A stretch of 64,000 bases of DNA, taken from contig JADQBB010000005.1 in assembly GCA_016903695.1 (NCBI GenBank), positions 62,001 through 126,000 on the forward strand. Direction: 5' to 3'. The stretch is from Chlorogloea purpurea SAG 13.99. GTDB lineage: Bacteria; Cyanobacteriota; Cyanobacteriia; Cyanobacteriales; Microcystaceae. The stretch's first letter is position 1; each line of letters opens with the position of its first letter. Shown here piece after piece: positions 18,280 to 26,475 of the stretch. The position numbers and the translations under genes were made by a program. The notes beneath the pieces were generated by a model. It had not been told where the DNA came from. It was given only the letters and a program-made list of their open reading frames with translations, and made no database searches.

Positions 18280-18783
18280 ATGTCTCTCCCCCATCCCGAT
18301 TTAGAACCGATTAGCGTTAAATGCGGTGTGATTACGGTCAGCGACACCCGAACCCTCCAAAACGATCGCAGTGGTGCCATAATTCGGGATTCCCTCACGG
18401 TCGAGGGACACGTAGTTATCCTCTATCTCATCGTCCCCGACGAGCCAACTCAGATCCAGTCCCTGTTAAACCAACTCGGTAAACAGGATGAGATAGAAGC
18501 GGTGATCTTTAACGGCGGCACCGGCATCGCCCCCAGAGATACCACCTACGACGCTTTAGCGCCTTTATTGGAAAAAACTATCAGCGGCTTCGGGGAATTA
18601 TTCCGCTATCTCAGTTACGCGGAAATTGGCTCTCGCTCGATGGCTTCTAGAGCGATCGCAGGGGTTTACAAGAATAAGCTGATATTCTCCCTGCCAGGTT
18701 CGAGCAATGCCGTGGCTTTAGCGTTAGAAAAACTTATCCTCCCGGAGTTAAGACATTTGGTAGGCCAGCTGAAACCGTCGTAA
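18280..18783 (+). CDS. moaB: Molybdenum cofactor biosynthesis protein MoaB (MogA-like)
   Basis: The 167-residue product shows CGVITVSDTRTLQNDRSGAII, the VIFNGGTGIAPRDTTYDALAPLLEK motif (the molybdopterin-binding GGTG) and FRYLSYAEIGSRSMASRAIAG. These define the MoaB/MogA family, which adenylates molybdopterin before molybdenum insertion or is a paralogue. It lies directly after psb28, which is not functionally obvious. The last 50 bp overlap the opposing 3' end of the cation exchanger gene. Confidence 0.92.
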   Translation: MSLPHPDLEPISVKCGVITVSDTRTLQNDRSGAIIRDSLTVEGHVVILYLIVPDEPTQIQSLLNQLGKQDEIEAVIFNGGTGIAPRDTTYDALAPLLEKTISGFGELFRYLSYAEIGSRSMASRAIAGVYKNKLIFSLPGSSNAVALALEKLILPELRHLVGQLKPS

Positions 18784-19870
18784 CCGGATGGAAGAAAAAC
18801 GCCAAGGCTAAGACCAAGTATGTAGCCAATAGTAATGTACCTTCTAGCCAGTTCGAGCGACCATCGCTGCTGATAGAATTAGCCAACCACACCGCCACGG
18901 TTACGGCCACTAATTCAAAAGGATTAAAGTTCAAATCCATCGGCTGCCCGATCAACCAGCCCAATACCACCAACACCGGGGCTACGAATAAGGCTATCTG
19001 CAAACTCGAACCCACAGCCACGGAGACCGATAGATCCATTTTATCTTTCATCGCCACCGTCACCGCCGTAGCGTGTTCGGCCGCGTTACCAATAATCGGC
19101 AGTAGGATGACACCGGTAAATAGAGGGGTTAATCCTAACTCCTTGGTAGCCTCTTCTAAACTGCCCACCAATAACTCCGATTCTATCGCTACCCCGATAG
19201 TCACTACTAAGAGAATCCCCACCCAAAACCATACATTAGGTTGTGTTTTCCCTTCGTCTTCTTCTGTATCTAGGGGGAATTCCGTCTCTGCTACCCCCAC
19301 ATCATAAAGATAGGTGTGAGTTTTCATGGAGAAAAATAAAGTTAAGCAGTAAACGGAGATTAACACTATGGCCACGGCCACGGATAAACGCTGTATTACC
19401 TCTTGAGTTACCCCAGTAGAAGTGAATTGTACGGCGGTGGGTAATAATAAGGCCACTACCGCCAAGTTCATCGCCGAAGCGTTGAGGCGGGCGGTAATGG
19501 GTTGAAATTCTTGTTCTTTATAACGTATCCCCCCTAGAAACATGGATAGGCCCATGACTAGGAGTAAGTTACCGATAATAGAGCCTGTGATGGTGGCTTT
19601 GACTACTTCGATATAACCCTCTCGCAGAGCCACATAGGCGATAATTAATTCGGTGGCATTACCGAAAGTGGCGTTGAGTAAACCGCCGATATTCGGCCCC
19701 ACTACGACGGCTATTTCTTCGGTAGCTTGTCCCATGTAAGCGGCTAGAGGTACGATCGCCAGACAAGCTGTGATGAAGATAACGGTAGAATTCCAGTGCA
19801 GGAACTCTCCAGCTATAGAAAGGGGGATAAATATCAGCAGTAAGGAAAAAATTAAGTTTTTGTTGGCCAT
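18734..19870 (-). CDS. cax: Ca2+/H+ exchanger of the CAX family
   Basis: The 378-residue protein has about eleven membrane helices and both CAX alpha-repeat signatures: GGLLNATFGNATELIIAYVAL near residue 65 and ILLPIIGNAAEHATAVTVAMKDKMDL near residue 260. An acidic stretch (TEFPLDTEEDEGKTQ) lies in the central loop that divides the two halves. It exchanges cytosolic Ca2+ for protons and has been tied to salt and pH tolerance in other cyanobacteria. The last 50 bp are antisense to the end of moaB, and the tail after FFFHP appears to be an extension. Confidence 0.93.
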   Translation of the reverse strand: MANKNLIFSLLLIFIPLSIAGEFLHWNSTVIFITACLAIVPLAAYMGQATEEIAVVVGPNIGGLLNATFGNATELIIAYVALREGYIEVVKATITGSIIGNLLLVMGLSMFLGGIRYKEQEFQPITARLNASAMNLAVVALLLPTAVQFTSTGVTQEVIQRLSVAVAIVLISVYCLTLFFSMKTHTYLYDVGVAETEFPLDTEEDEGKTQPNVWFWVGILLVVTIGVAIESELLVGSLEEATKELGLTPLFTGVILLPIIGNAAEHATAVTVAMKDKMDLSVSVAVGSSLQIALFVAPVLVVLGWLIGQPMDLNFNPFELVAVTVAVWLANSISSDGRSNWLEGTLLLATYLVLALAFFFHPVTTVSAGLPNVLTPGG

Positions 19871-19898
19871 TTAGAAATCACATTGGTTATCGGTGATT

Positions 19899-20108
19899 CT
19901 ATTTTAGGCGATAGTCCGCATCCAGCCAGCACAAAGGTAAATCTTCCCCGGAAGGAAATTTCAAACTCTGTTTAGAAAAAGATTCGGGAGGCTGTTCCTC
20001 TTGACCGGCTTGGATTTGCCCGGTGATTTCTCCTTGACTTGGATTAATGAGAGCGATAATATCTTCGATCTCGACTAATGTCCCTGTTTCTTTGTCTTGT
20101 AATAGCAT
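19899..20108 (-). CDS. Small conserved cyanobacterial protein, unknown function
   Basis: The 69-residue product starts MLLQDKETGTLVEIEDIIAL and ends FPSGEDLPLCWLDADYRLK. I recognise this as a small conserved type in cyanobacteria (ETGxLVEI, NP, FPSGExLPxCW) without an assigned role. It has no membrane helix or signal peptide. It is the third gene of a minus-strand group with the two stress-like proteins upstream, although 60-110 bp gaps leave co-transcription open. Confidence 0.65.
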   Translation of the reverse strand: MLLQDKETGTLVEIEDIIALINPSQGEITGQIQAGQEEQPPESFSKQSLKFPSGEDLPLCWLDADYRLK

Positions 20109-20172
20109 AATAGTTAAAGTTTAATGATTTATGGGAACAGAAGGTAATTTACCTTCTGTTTTCTTGGTTGAT

Positions 20173-20523
20173 TTAGCACCAGATCTGATCGCCGTTTTCG
20201 TCCATCCGCGCCACACGGATAACGTCGGAAATAGCTTCAGCGTCTTTGACGTGATGGAGAGCTTTTTTTTCACCGTCGGGGTAGTCTACGATAAAATAAG
20301 TAGGCACTTTGACGTGATCGCCGGTGATGTCCGGCACGTCGACGGCAATTTGTTCCGCTTTCTCTTCGATCGTCTGGGGATGATCGGCGATACGATCGCC
20401 AGGGTTAGCTGTCAGGTTGCGTTCTTTAACGCTCAGTTTCTGTTCTGCTGGCACGGCATCTCTAGCTTCGCTAGGAATGTCTTCCGAGTTAATTTTGCCA
20501 GACTGTTCATTAATCTCTTTCAT
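20173..20523 (-). CDS. Hydrophilic protein of unknown function beside a KGG stress protein
   Basis: This 116-residue, charged, cysteine-poor protein has a probably disordered first half (SGKINSEDIPSEARD) and a more ordered end with TYFIVDYPDGEKKALHHVKDAEAISDVIRVARMDENGDQIW. I do not recognise a named domain with certainty; the C-terminal half may form a small alpha/beta unit. It lies 111 bp after the KGG-motif gene. A 7-bp-stem hairpin (TGTCCCT/AGGGACA, 20574-20590) sits between them and lacks a T-run. Context suggests a role in stress or desiccation. Confidence 0.6.
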   Translation of the reverse strand: MKEINEQSGKINSEDIPSEARDAVPAEQKLSVKERNLTANPGDRIADHPQTIEEKAEQIAVDVPDITGDHVKVPTYFIVDYPDGEKKALHHVKDAEAISDVIRVARMDENGDQIWC

Positions 20524-20634
20524 AAAGTTGTCCTCTTAAAGTTATGGGGATATAAAAAATGGTCGTGAGAATCTGTCCCTGAAAGGGACAATAGTAATTG
20601 ATGCTATTGATGTATGTGAACCCGTACGGTAAAA

Positions 20635-21018
20635 CTAGCTTTTCTTACTGTTTTTATGGATCCCTTTACCGGCCTCGGCGTGTGGTTCTGGAGTGCCCCC
20701 CCCATTGCCACCTTTAGTGTCCGTAACTTTTTCAGTTTCCTCTAACTGTTCGGTTTTAGACTCGGTTTCCGGGGATTCCTCTTTTTTCTTGCGGCTACCT
20801 TTATGGGAATTTTTACCGCCTTGACGACCGATAGCCGCCATGTGTTCTCTATCTCTGCTGACCGTTTCTCCTCCTTTACGGCCCGCTTCTCTGGCTTCCT
20901 CGGGCGTGAATTGATGTGCTGTACCTTTTTGGTGGGCCGCCTTACCTCCTTTGCTGGCTATTTCCCGCTTTTTGGCATCGTCCATAGAAGCGAATCCGCG
21001 CTTGCTCGTATCTGCCAT
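20635..21018 (-). CDS. KGG-motif stress protein (con-10 / GsiB-like)
   Basis: The 127-residue protein carries repeated KGG units: ASKGGKAAHQKGTAHQFT, EAGRKGGETVS and IGRQGGKNSHKGSRKK, followed by a lysine- and glutamate-rich tail of about 55 residues. Such hydrophilic repeats are typical of con-10 and GsiB general stress proteins, and are probably protective or DNA/RNA-interacting under stress. It begins RGFASMDDAKKREIA, the standard family opening. The tail is longer than usual and likely disordered. Confidence 0.85.
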   Translation of the reverse strand: MADTSKRGFASMDDAKKREIASKGGKAAHQKGTAHQFTPEEAREAGRKGGETVSRDREHMAAIGRQGGKNSHKGSRKKKEESPETESKTEQLEETEKVTDTKGGNGGGTPEPHAEAGKGIHKNSKKS

Positions 21019-21224
21019 TATTTAAACTCCTTATAACTCATTGTTTCCATTGAAGCAAATTTTTAACACCCATAGGGAGTTATATATAATTTAAGAAATA
21101 TGACCCTTTTTAACGTCTCTCTTAATGAAGACTTTGGCATTAATTTACATCTGTAATTAGGTGCATTAAGAGATTTAACACTCAAATTGGTTAAAATAAA
21201 CGAAGAAAAAGAAAATTCTACAAA

Positions 21225-21659
21225 ATGGATGATTTTATTGTTGAAGCGATCGAGGAAGCAAAACAAGGTCTCAGAGAAGGGGGAATTCCCATAGGGTCAG
21301 TTTTGGTTAGAGACGGTAAAATTATCGGTAGAGGTCATAATAAGCGGGTTCAAGATGCTGACCCGATAACTCACGCCGAAATCGACTGTTTGCGTAATGC
21401 CGGGCGCATCGGTAGTTACGGAGACACGATTCTCTATTCCACCCTCATGCCTTGCTACCTGTGCGCCGGTGCAGTGGTACAGTTCGGCATTAAAAAAGTT
21501 ATCGCCGGTGAATCCAGCACTTTCTCCGGTGCGAGAGAATTCATGGAATCTCACGGGGTAGAAGTGATCGACTTGAATTTAAACGAGTGTAAGGGATTGA
21601 TGAGGGACTTTATCGCCCATCACCCGAGGCTGTGGAACGAAGATATAGGGGTGGATTGA
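21225..21659 (+). CDS. Nucleoside/cytosine deaminase family enzyme
   Basis: The 144-residue zinc hydrolase has the HAE motif (ITHAEIDCLRNAGR, catalytic glutamate) and the PCxxC motif (LMPCYLCAGAVVQFGIKKV) that complete the zinc site. The overall form, including GGIPIGSVLVRDGKIIGRGHNKRVQ and the end HPRLWNEDIGV, resembles yeast-type cytosine deaminase more than tRNA adenosine deaminase TadA. Cytosine or guanine is the likely substrate type. Its stop lies 4 bp from the opposing ureD stop. Confidence 0.88.
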   Translation: MDDFIVEAIEEAKQGLREGGIPIGSVLVRDGKIIGRGHNKRVQDADPITHAEIDCLRNAGRIGSYGDTILYSTLMPCYLCAGAVVQFGIKKVIAGESSTFSGAREFMESHGVEVIDLNLNECKGLMRDFIAHHPRLWNEDIGVD

Positions 21660-21663
21660 ATGG

Positions 21664-22488
21664 TTACGACGGCCAGACTCTCGGATAAATAGCGTCACGG
21701 CCCGATAGACGCTGGCGTAGAAAATGCCAAACCCCTACGAAGTAGCGGCGCACCTCAGAAGTAGAATTACCACGATAGCGACAGATGACACCATCGCCTA
21801 AAGTTTGACTGATGCCCCACTCTCCCTCGGTGACGTGTTGACCCGCTAAAAGACGTATCTCCGCGATGGTGCTTTCACTGACCCGATGACCTAAATACAG
21901 AAGATTAGCAACGATCGCACACCGATGTAATCCGTGAGGACTATTAATTATATCCGCACTCCCCTGTAAGAATTGTCGATCGATCCACAAAGGCTGTCCA
22001 TCTCGATAAATCTCCGTGTGGCAGCGCCATAAACCCTGTAAAAACTCTTCTCCCCTGGCGGTGCGGCCTAGGCGGGTAATATCCCACCCTAACCATTGGG
22101 CATCGGGGGCTAAATTCACCCGTGAATTTTGCTCGTAATCGGCACCGTTAAAAATAATCGTCTCTTGAGGCAACCATTCTAAACAAGCACCCTTGCCTAC
22201 ATTTATTTCTAGGTCGTTGATAGCTTTATTACCGTTAGTTCTATACACCTTTCCAGCGGAAGCCGTAGTTATTAAACTCTGTGAATCGGGTTGTAATATT
22301 ATATTCTGTTTGAGGCTATCACCCCCCACGATGCCACCGGCGGTATGGAGAGTCACCGTATGACAAATTGCCTTCCCTTCGGGATAGAAAGGTCTCTGTA
22401 CTTTCAGGGGGGCCACAGAAAAGTTATGGTTTAAAGAAGTGCGTCCACCGCTATACCCGTAACTTAAATCTAATTTACCTTGCCACAT
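21664..22488 (-). CDS. ureD: Urease accessory protein UreD (UreH)
   Basis: The 274-residue product matches UreD: LSYGYSGGRTSLNHNFSVAPLKVQRPFYPEG at the N-terminus, CHTVTLHTAGGIVGGDSL, TTASAGKVYRTNG, LEWLPQETIIFNGADY and WGWDITRLGR-like LGWDITRLGRTARGE. UreD binds apo-urease with UreF and UreG for nickel insertion. No other urease gene is in the window; scattered ure genes are common in cyanobacteria. It lies 1 bp after aroK on the same strand, so the two are probably co-transcribed. Confidence 0.92.
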   Translation of the reverse strand: MWQGKLDLSYGYSGGRTSLNHNFSVAPLKVQRPFYPEGKAICHTVTLHTAGGIVGGDSLKQNIILQPDSQSLITTASAGKVYRTNGNKAINDLEINVGKGACLEWLPQETIIFNGADYEQNSRVNLAPDAQWLGWDITRLGRTARGEEFLQGLWRCHTEIYRDGQPLWIDRQFLQGSADIINSPHGLHRCAIVANLLYLGHRVSESTIAEIRLLAGQHVTEGEWGISQTLGDGVICRYRGNSTSEVRRYFVGVWHFLRQRLSGRDAIYPRVWPS

Positions 22489-22489
22489 T

Positions 22490-23068
22490 TTAACACTCTT
22501 TTGTTTGCAAAACTGTAGGAATTTTTTCTAGGATATAATCGGCTAATTCCAAGGGTGAGCAAGCGTCTTTAACTTCAATATGTAAATCAGCTTCAGCGTA
22601 TAAGGTACGTCTTTGGTTTAATAGCTCTGTCAGGGTGTTCTTGAGGTCACTAGTTAATAAAAGAGGACGGGTGCGAGCGGGTAGCGTGCCTTCGGCATCG
22701 TTTTCCAATCTTTGAATTAATAGGTCTACAGGGGCATCGAGCCAGATGATCAAACCCTGTTTTAAATAACTCCAATTGATTTTTTTTAAGACTATACCTC
22801 CCCCTGTAGCGACGACGGTTTTCCTATAGGAGCATACTTCTTGTAAAACTTGACTTTCTAATCCTCGAAAACCTGTTTCACCTTGAGAAGCGAAAATATC
22901 AGATACCGACATTTTTGTAAGTTTCTCGATAATAATATCCGTATCCAAAAAACTATAATTTAATTTTTGGGCTAACACTTCTCCCAAAGTGCTTTTACCT
23001 GTACCCATCATACCGATTAAGAAAATACTCAACCCTTGGAGTGAAGACAACTTGGTGCTAGTAGTCAT
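22490..23068 (-). CDS. aroK: Shikimate kinase
   Basis: The 192-residue P-loop kinase phosphorylates shikimate at O3 in aromatic amino acid synthesis. It shows the Walker A IGMMGTGKSTLGEVLAQKL, shikimate-binding FLDTDIIIEKLT and FRGLESQVLQE, the glycine triplet TGGGIVLKK and the lid ARTRPLL. About 12 residues precede the core strand. It is first in a two-gene unit with ureD. Confidence 0.94.
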   Translation of the reverse strand: MTTSTKLSSLQGLSIFLIGMMGTGKSTLGEVLAQKLNYSFLDTDIIIEKLTKMSVSDIFASQGETGFRGLESQVLQEVCSYRKTVVATGGGIVLKKINWSYLKQGLIIWLDAPVDLLIQRLENDAEGTLPARTRPLLLTSDLKNTLTELLNQRRTLYAEADLHIEVKDACSPLELADYILEKIPTVLQTKEC

Positions 23069-23258
23069 AAAGTTCCCATAGATAAGTAATTAGTATAGAG
23101 AAGGTGTTAGAAAAATCAGAAATACGAATGGAGCGTGTCATAAATAACAGTGCGTGGCACAATCAGAATAACTATGATACTATCTTTGTGATTAATAGAC
23201 TTATACTGAAGTCTATTATAAGTGGGTGAGGAGTGTGTAAAAGGAGCTTTGAACATTC

Positions 23259-24329
23259 ATGACCGAAAAACAAAAAAATATCCCCAGTGGTAGGAATCAA
23301 CCTCAACCGTTGAGGATTGGTGTGATTGGAGTGGGCAACATGGGTCAACACCATGCCCGTATCCTCAGTTTATTAAAAGATGTAGAATTAATCGGTATAT
23401 CTGATGTGAATATAGAAAAGGGCCTCGATACCGCTAGTAAGTATCGGGTTCGTTTTTTTGAAGACTATAACGAACTATTAAAAATAGTAGATGCGGTTTG
23501 TATCGCCGTACCGACTCGCTTACATCATCGAGTAGGGATGGATTGTTTACAAGCCGGTGTACATACACTAATTGAAAAACCGATCGCGGCGAGTATTTCT
23601 GAGGCGGAATCCTTGGTCAATGCGGCAGCCGAACATAATTGTATTCTCCAAGTAGGACATATAGAAAGGTTTAACCCGGCTTTTCAAGAACTTTCCAAGG
23701 TTTTAAAAACCGAGGAGATCTTGGCGATCGAAGCCCATCGTATGAGTCCTTATTCCCAAAGGGCCAACGATGTTTCTGTAGTCTTGGATTTAATGATTCA
23801 TGATATTGATCTGATTCTAGAGTTAACCGCCGCCCCTGTAGTGAAATTAACCGCTAGTGGTAGCCGGGCGGCTAATTCTGGGTATTTAGATTATGTCACC
23901 GCTACTCTCGGTTTCAGTAATGGTGTAGTGGCGACTCTTACTGCGAGTAAAGTTACCCATAGGAAGATCCGCCGCTTGGCCGCCCATTGTCAAAACTCTC
24001 TCACGGAAGCGGATTTTCTCAATAATGAAATCTTGATCCATCGTCAAACTACCGCTAATTACAGCACTGATTACGGTCAGATTCTCTACCGTCAAGATGG
24101 TCTGATCGAAAAGGTTTACACTAGTAATATCGAGCCACTACACGCCGAATTAGAACATTTTGTTTCTTGCGTCCGCGGTGGCGATCAACCTTCTGTAGGC
24201 GGCGAACAAGCTTTAAAAGCTTTGCGCTTAGCGAGTTTGATCGAACAAATAGCTTTAGATGGAAAGGTTTGGCAAAAATCTCATATCAATTCTCCCTATG
24301 TTAATGACTATTTTGTCAGCGCTTCTTAA
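23259..24329 (+). CDS. Gfo/Idh/MocA family NAD(P)-dependent oxidoreductase
   Basis: The 356-residue protein has an N-terminal Rossmann fold (IGVIGVGNMGQHHARIL), the conserved EKP of the family (LIEKPIAAS), VGHIERFNPAFQEL in the substrate domain and the HDIDLILEL segment. Family members oxidise or reduce sugar carbons, inositols or bile pigments (biliverdin reductase is related). The substrate cannot be assigned; a nucleotide-sugar role is plausible. About 20 polar residues precede the Rossmann motif. A bidirectional terminator follows. Confidence 0.88.
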   Translation: MTEKQKNIPSGRNQPQPLRIGVIGVGNMGQHHARILSLLKDVELIGISDVNIEKGLDTASKYRVRFFEDYNELLKIVDAVCIAVPTRLHHRVGMDCLQAGVHTLIEKPIAASISEAESLVNAAAEHNCILQVGHIERFNPAFQELSKVLKTEEILAIEAHRMSPYSQRANDVSVVLDLMIHDIDLILELTAAPVVKLTASGSRAANSGYLDYVTATLGFSNGVVATLTASKVTHRKIRRLAAHCQNSLTEADFLNNEILIHRQTTANYSTDYGQILYRQDGLIEKVYTSNIEPLHAELEHFVSCVRGGDQPSVGGEQALKALRLASLIEQIALDGKVWQKSHINSPYVNDYFVSAS

Positions 24330-24333
24330 TATT

Positions 24334-24368
24334 AAATAGCACCTCCAAAAAAGACAGGTGCTATTTTT
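24334..24368. terminator. Bidirectional intrinsic terminator
   Basis: Between the convergent oxidoreductase and SGNH genes lies an 11-bp perfect stem, AAATAGCACCT with AGGTGCTATTT, around an 11-base loop. T-runs follow on the plus side, and A-runs precede for the minus side. It would end both transcripts. Confidence 0.8.
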
Positions 24369-25305
24369 ATCTATAATTTTCTTGAATTAATTTATATAAT
24401 TCACCACTAACTATCTCATTACCTTTAGAGGTTATGTGGATATTATCTCTATATAAGGTTGCCGGAGCATCATCGGTCATAAATAGAGGTAGGAAATCTA
24501 AAAAAGATATATTTTGATTTTTAACGAAAGTTGCTAATCTTTCTCTAGATTTAGTATCAAAAGGTTTAGGGCGTTCCTGTACCTCTCGGATTAAAGGAGT
24601 TATAGCTAGGAGAAATAAGGAGTCATTATCTTTAACGATCGTTTGTATTTCTCCCACCGCTTGAAGATTAATTGCGATTCGGTCTCCTGGGTCTGGCAAC
24701 TTATTCACGAAGGCTTTTTTCTGAATATAACGTTGATACAATTCCTCTAAAGCTAAAAAAGGCTTATGGTCTGGATAATTCCAATCTTTACCAACTATTT
24801 GGGAGTTGGGGATACCGGAAGCTAAATCATCTGTATTCATCAAGAGAATAACTATCTGGGCGCCGAATGTACCATGGTGTTTCAGATAAGCCAGTTGATT
24901 ACGTGGCCCCCAAGAGTTAGCTGAGGCGTTAAGGACTTCAATTTTCTGATAATGGGGTTGCAATTGTTTTTCTAGCAAGCTAGAGATAGTTTGGTCTTGG
25001 TCTGTCCACCAGGCACCGTTAACGATCGAATCTCCTAGTAGAAGTATCCTCAAGGTATCGGTTGGACGTTCTCGACTGATAGACCGGCTACGCATGGAAT
25101 ATTCATTGATCTCTACACGATTAGAAAATCGCCGTGAGCGTTGATTGGGGGCCAATACGTAGCCCATAGCATCATCAGCCCTATAAATGAGAGGATTGCC
25201 CAAGCCCAAGAACCATCTTGACACCAGTTCCAATAAAATCAAGAATCCGGCGAAAGCTGCGATGATGGAGAAACCTAACCGAACTATATCAATTTGTAAT
25301 AACAC
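24367..25305 (-). CDS. SGNH/GDSL hydrolase-like protein, membrane-anchored
   Basis: The 312-residue protein starts with one membrane helix (about residues 10-28), then YRADDAMGYVLAPNQRSRRF. The SGNH core has the nucleophile motif ILLLGDSIVNGAWW, an oxyanion-type NASANSWGPRNQLAYL and the final DNIHITSKGN with the Asp-x-x-His pair. Such proteins often remove or transfer acyl groups on cell-wall or exported glycans. The catalytic half probably faces the periplasm. It diverges from the small membrane protein gene at 25387. Confidence 0.82.
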   Translation of the reverse strand: MLLQIDIVRLGFSIIAAFAGFLILLELVSRWFLGLGNPLIYRADDAMGYVLAPNQRSRRFSNRVEINEYSMRSRSISRERPTDTLRILLLGDSIVNGAWWTDQDQTISSLLEKQLQPHYQKIEVLNASANSWGPRNQLAYLKHHGTFGAQIVILLMNTDDLASGIPNSQIVGKDWNYPDHKPFLALEELYQRYIQKKAFVNKLPDPGDRIAINLQAVGEIQTIVKDNDSLFLLAITPLIREVQERPKPFDTKSRERLATFVKNQNISFLDFLPLFMTDDAPATLYRDNIHITSKGNEIVSGELYKLIQENYR

Positions 25306-25386
25306 GGATCTGAAAATATTCGCTAATCTATTATGTAAAGTGTCCCATATTTTGATAACTAATATTATTGATAAGGAGATGAGCGA

Positions 25387-25527
25387 ATGTCAGATTTAAA
25401 CCGGGGTATCATGAAATTCGATGGGGCCGATAAACCTATTGTGGTCGCCATCTCAGCGATCGTCATTTTAGGTGCGATCGCTTTATTAGTGTTTTGGGCG
25501 ATCAAAGTTGCTTACGTAGTTCCTTAA
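25387..25527 (+). CDS. Single-helix membrane protein of 46 residues, unrecognised
   Basis: An ATG preceded by AAGGAG (25374-25379) opens a 46-codon frame ending at TAA 25525-25527. The product begins MSDLNRGIMKFDGADKPIVV and continues with one hydrophobic helix (about residues 18-39) and a short aromatic tail ending AYVVP. Size and layout resemble the low-molecular-weight subunits of photosystems, cytochrome b6f or NDH-1, but it matches none of the ones I can recall. A good Shine-Dalgarno sequence and an HIP1 site inside the frame (25475) support real, vertically inherited coding. It lies directly upstream of the tRNA pair. Confidence 0.65.
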   Translation: MSDLNRGIMKFDGADKPIVVAISAIVILGAIALLVFWAIKVAYVVP

Positions 25528-25534
25528 CTATCTA

Positions 25535-25562
25535 TTGACTTTCCTGTTGTTTATGCTACTAT
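25535..25562 (+). promoter_or_regulatory. Sigma-70-type promoter for tRNA-Tyr
   Basis: TTGACT at 25535-25540 and TACTAT at 25557-25562 are separated by 16 bases, and the tRNA begins 18 bases after the -10 box. The spacing fits the major cyanobacterial sigma factor. It lies directly after the stop of the small membrane protein. Confidence 0.5.
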
Positions 25563-25580
25563 TAGTAATTGTGGAATAAA

Positions 25581-25665
25581 GGGTCGATGCCCGAGTGGTT
25601 AATGGGGGCGGACTGTAAATCCGTTGGCTACGCCTACGCTGGTTCAAATCCGGCTCGGCCCACCA
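25581..25665 (+). tRNA. tRNA-Tyr (GTA)
   Basis: The acceptor stem GGGTCGA pairs with TCGGCCC (one G-T pair). The anticodon loop in GGACTGTAAATCC gives anticodon GTA. A long variable arm makes this a class II tRNA, as expected for bacterial tRNA-Tyr, and the T-arm GGTTCAAATCC follows. CCA is encoded at 25663-25665. Confidence 0.96.
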
Positions 25666-25679
25666 CAATAATATTTAAT

Positions 25680-25751
25680 GCCCGTGTAGCTCAGTGGTAG
25701 AGCACACCCTTGGTAAGGGTGAGGTCATGAGTTCAATCCTCATCACGGGCT
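25680..25751 (+). tRNA. tRNA-Thr (GGT)
   Basis: The acceptor stem GCCCGTG pairs perfectly with CACGGGC. The D-arm AGCTCAGTGGTAGAGC, the anticodon stem CACCC/GGGTG with loop TTGGTAA (anticodon GGT) and the T-arm TGAGTTCAATCCTCA are all complete. CCA is not encoded. It lies 14 bases after tRNA-Tyr, so both are probably on one transcript. Confidence 0.96.
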
Positions 25752-26226
25752 TGAACACCATTCTCCCAGTAAAAATCAAGGACAAAATAACGAGGATACG
25801 GGTGCGCTTCGCACGGCGCATCGTGAGCTGTCCGTCACGTAGAACGTTTTAACAACATCCTCAGGCAGAGATGTTCTCGGTTGGTGAGAAAATCTCTATC
25901 TTTTTCTAAAAGCTTTTTTAATTATAAAGGTGATCTTCTTTATTTTATTGCCTCCACCATTATAACGAATGTTTATCAGCATAATTGATGCACTTTCACT
26001 ACATAAATAACACTACCTAGACCTGAAAGTCCCTGAGTTTTTGCACTCACTACAATTTTTGTCCTGTACTTAGACTATCTGTAATCAAATTTTTTTTAGC
26101 GAATTGGTATTATTTGCTTGGTGCTATATATGGAAGGAATTTGAACGGTAGATGTTAGACAGGAAAAACCCCCGATAAAAAGCGTCAACTTGACACCCTT
26201 ACCAGAGGTTTCATAGCAGGAAAAAA
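25752..26226. other. Intergenic stretch without a recognised gene
   Basis: These 475 bp separate the tRNA pair from the converging end of the ribosomal-protein cluster. I found no convincing reading frame. A small hairpin GTGCG-CTT-CGCAC lies near 25801-25813, and the rest is AT-rich. No good terminator for rpmE can be pointed out. A small RNA could hide here but nothing supports one directly. Confidence 0.6.
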
Positions 26227-26463
26227 TTACTCTTTATCTGCGGGTTTAGCCGTTTTATCGGCCATTTTGTACTTACGTAAGAATCGATCGACCCTACCTT
26301 CAGTATCGATGATCTTCTGAGTACCGGTGAAAAAGGGATGATTTCCCGACCAAATCTCTACATGGATTTCTGGCTGGGTCGAACCTACGGTCGTTACCAC
26401 TTCACCATTACAAATAACTTTCGCTTCAGGATACCAAGTGGGATGAATATTGGGTTTCGGCAT
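26227..26463 (-). CDS. rpmE: Ribosomal protein bL31
   Basis: The 78-residue protein matches bL31 of the large subunit: NIHPTWYPEAKVICNGEVV, EIHVEIWSGNHPFFTGTQKI and EGRVDRFLRKY. Only one cysteine remains (Cys18); the paired zinc cysteines of the classic form are absent, so it is the zinc-independent type, as is usual in cyanobacteria. The tail after RKYKM is lysine-rich. It is the last gene of the cluster, 12 bp after rpsI. Confidence 0.95.
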   Translation of the reverse strand: MPKPNIHPTWYPEAKVICNGEVVTTVGSTQPEIHVEIWSGNHPFFTGTQKIIDTEGRVDRFLRKYKMADKTAKPADKE

Positions 26464-26475
26464 GATCTAACCTCC

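Noticed and set aside
21063..21266. Minus-strand frame of 67 codons upstream of the KGG gene
   Set aside because: It overlaps the start of the deaminase gene and has no family likeness.
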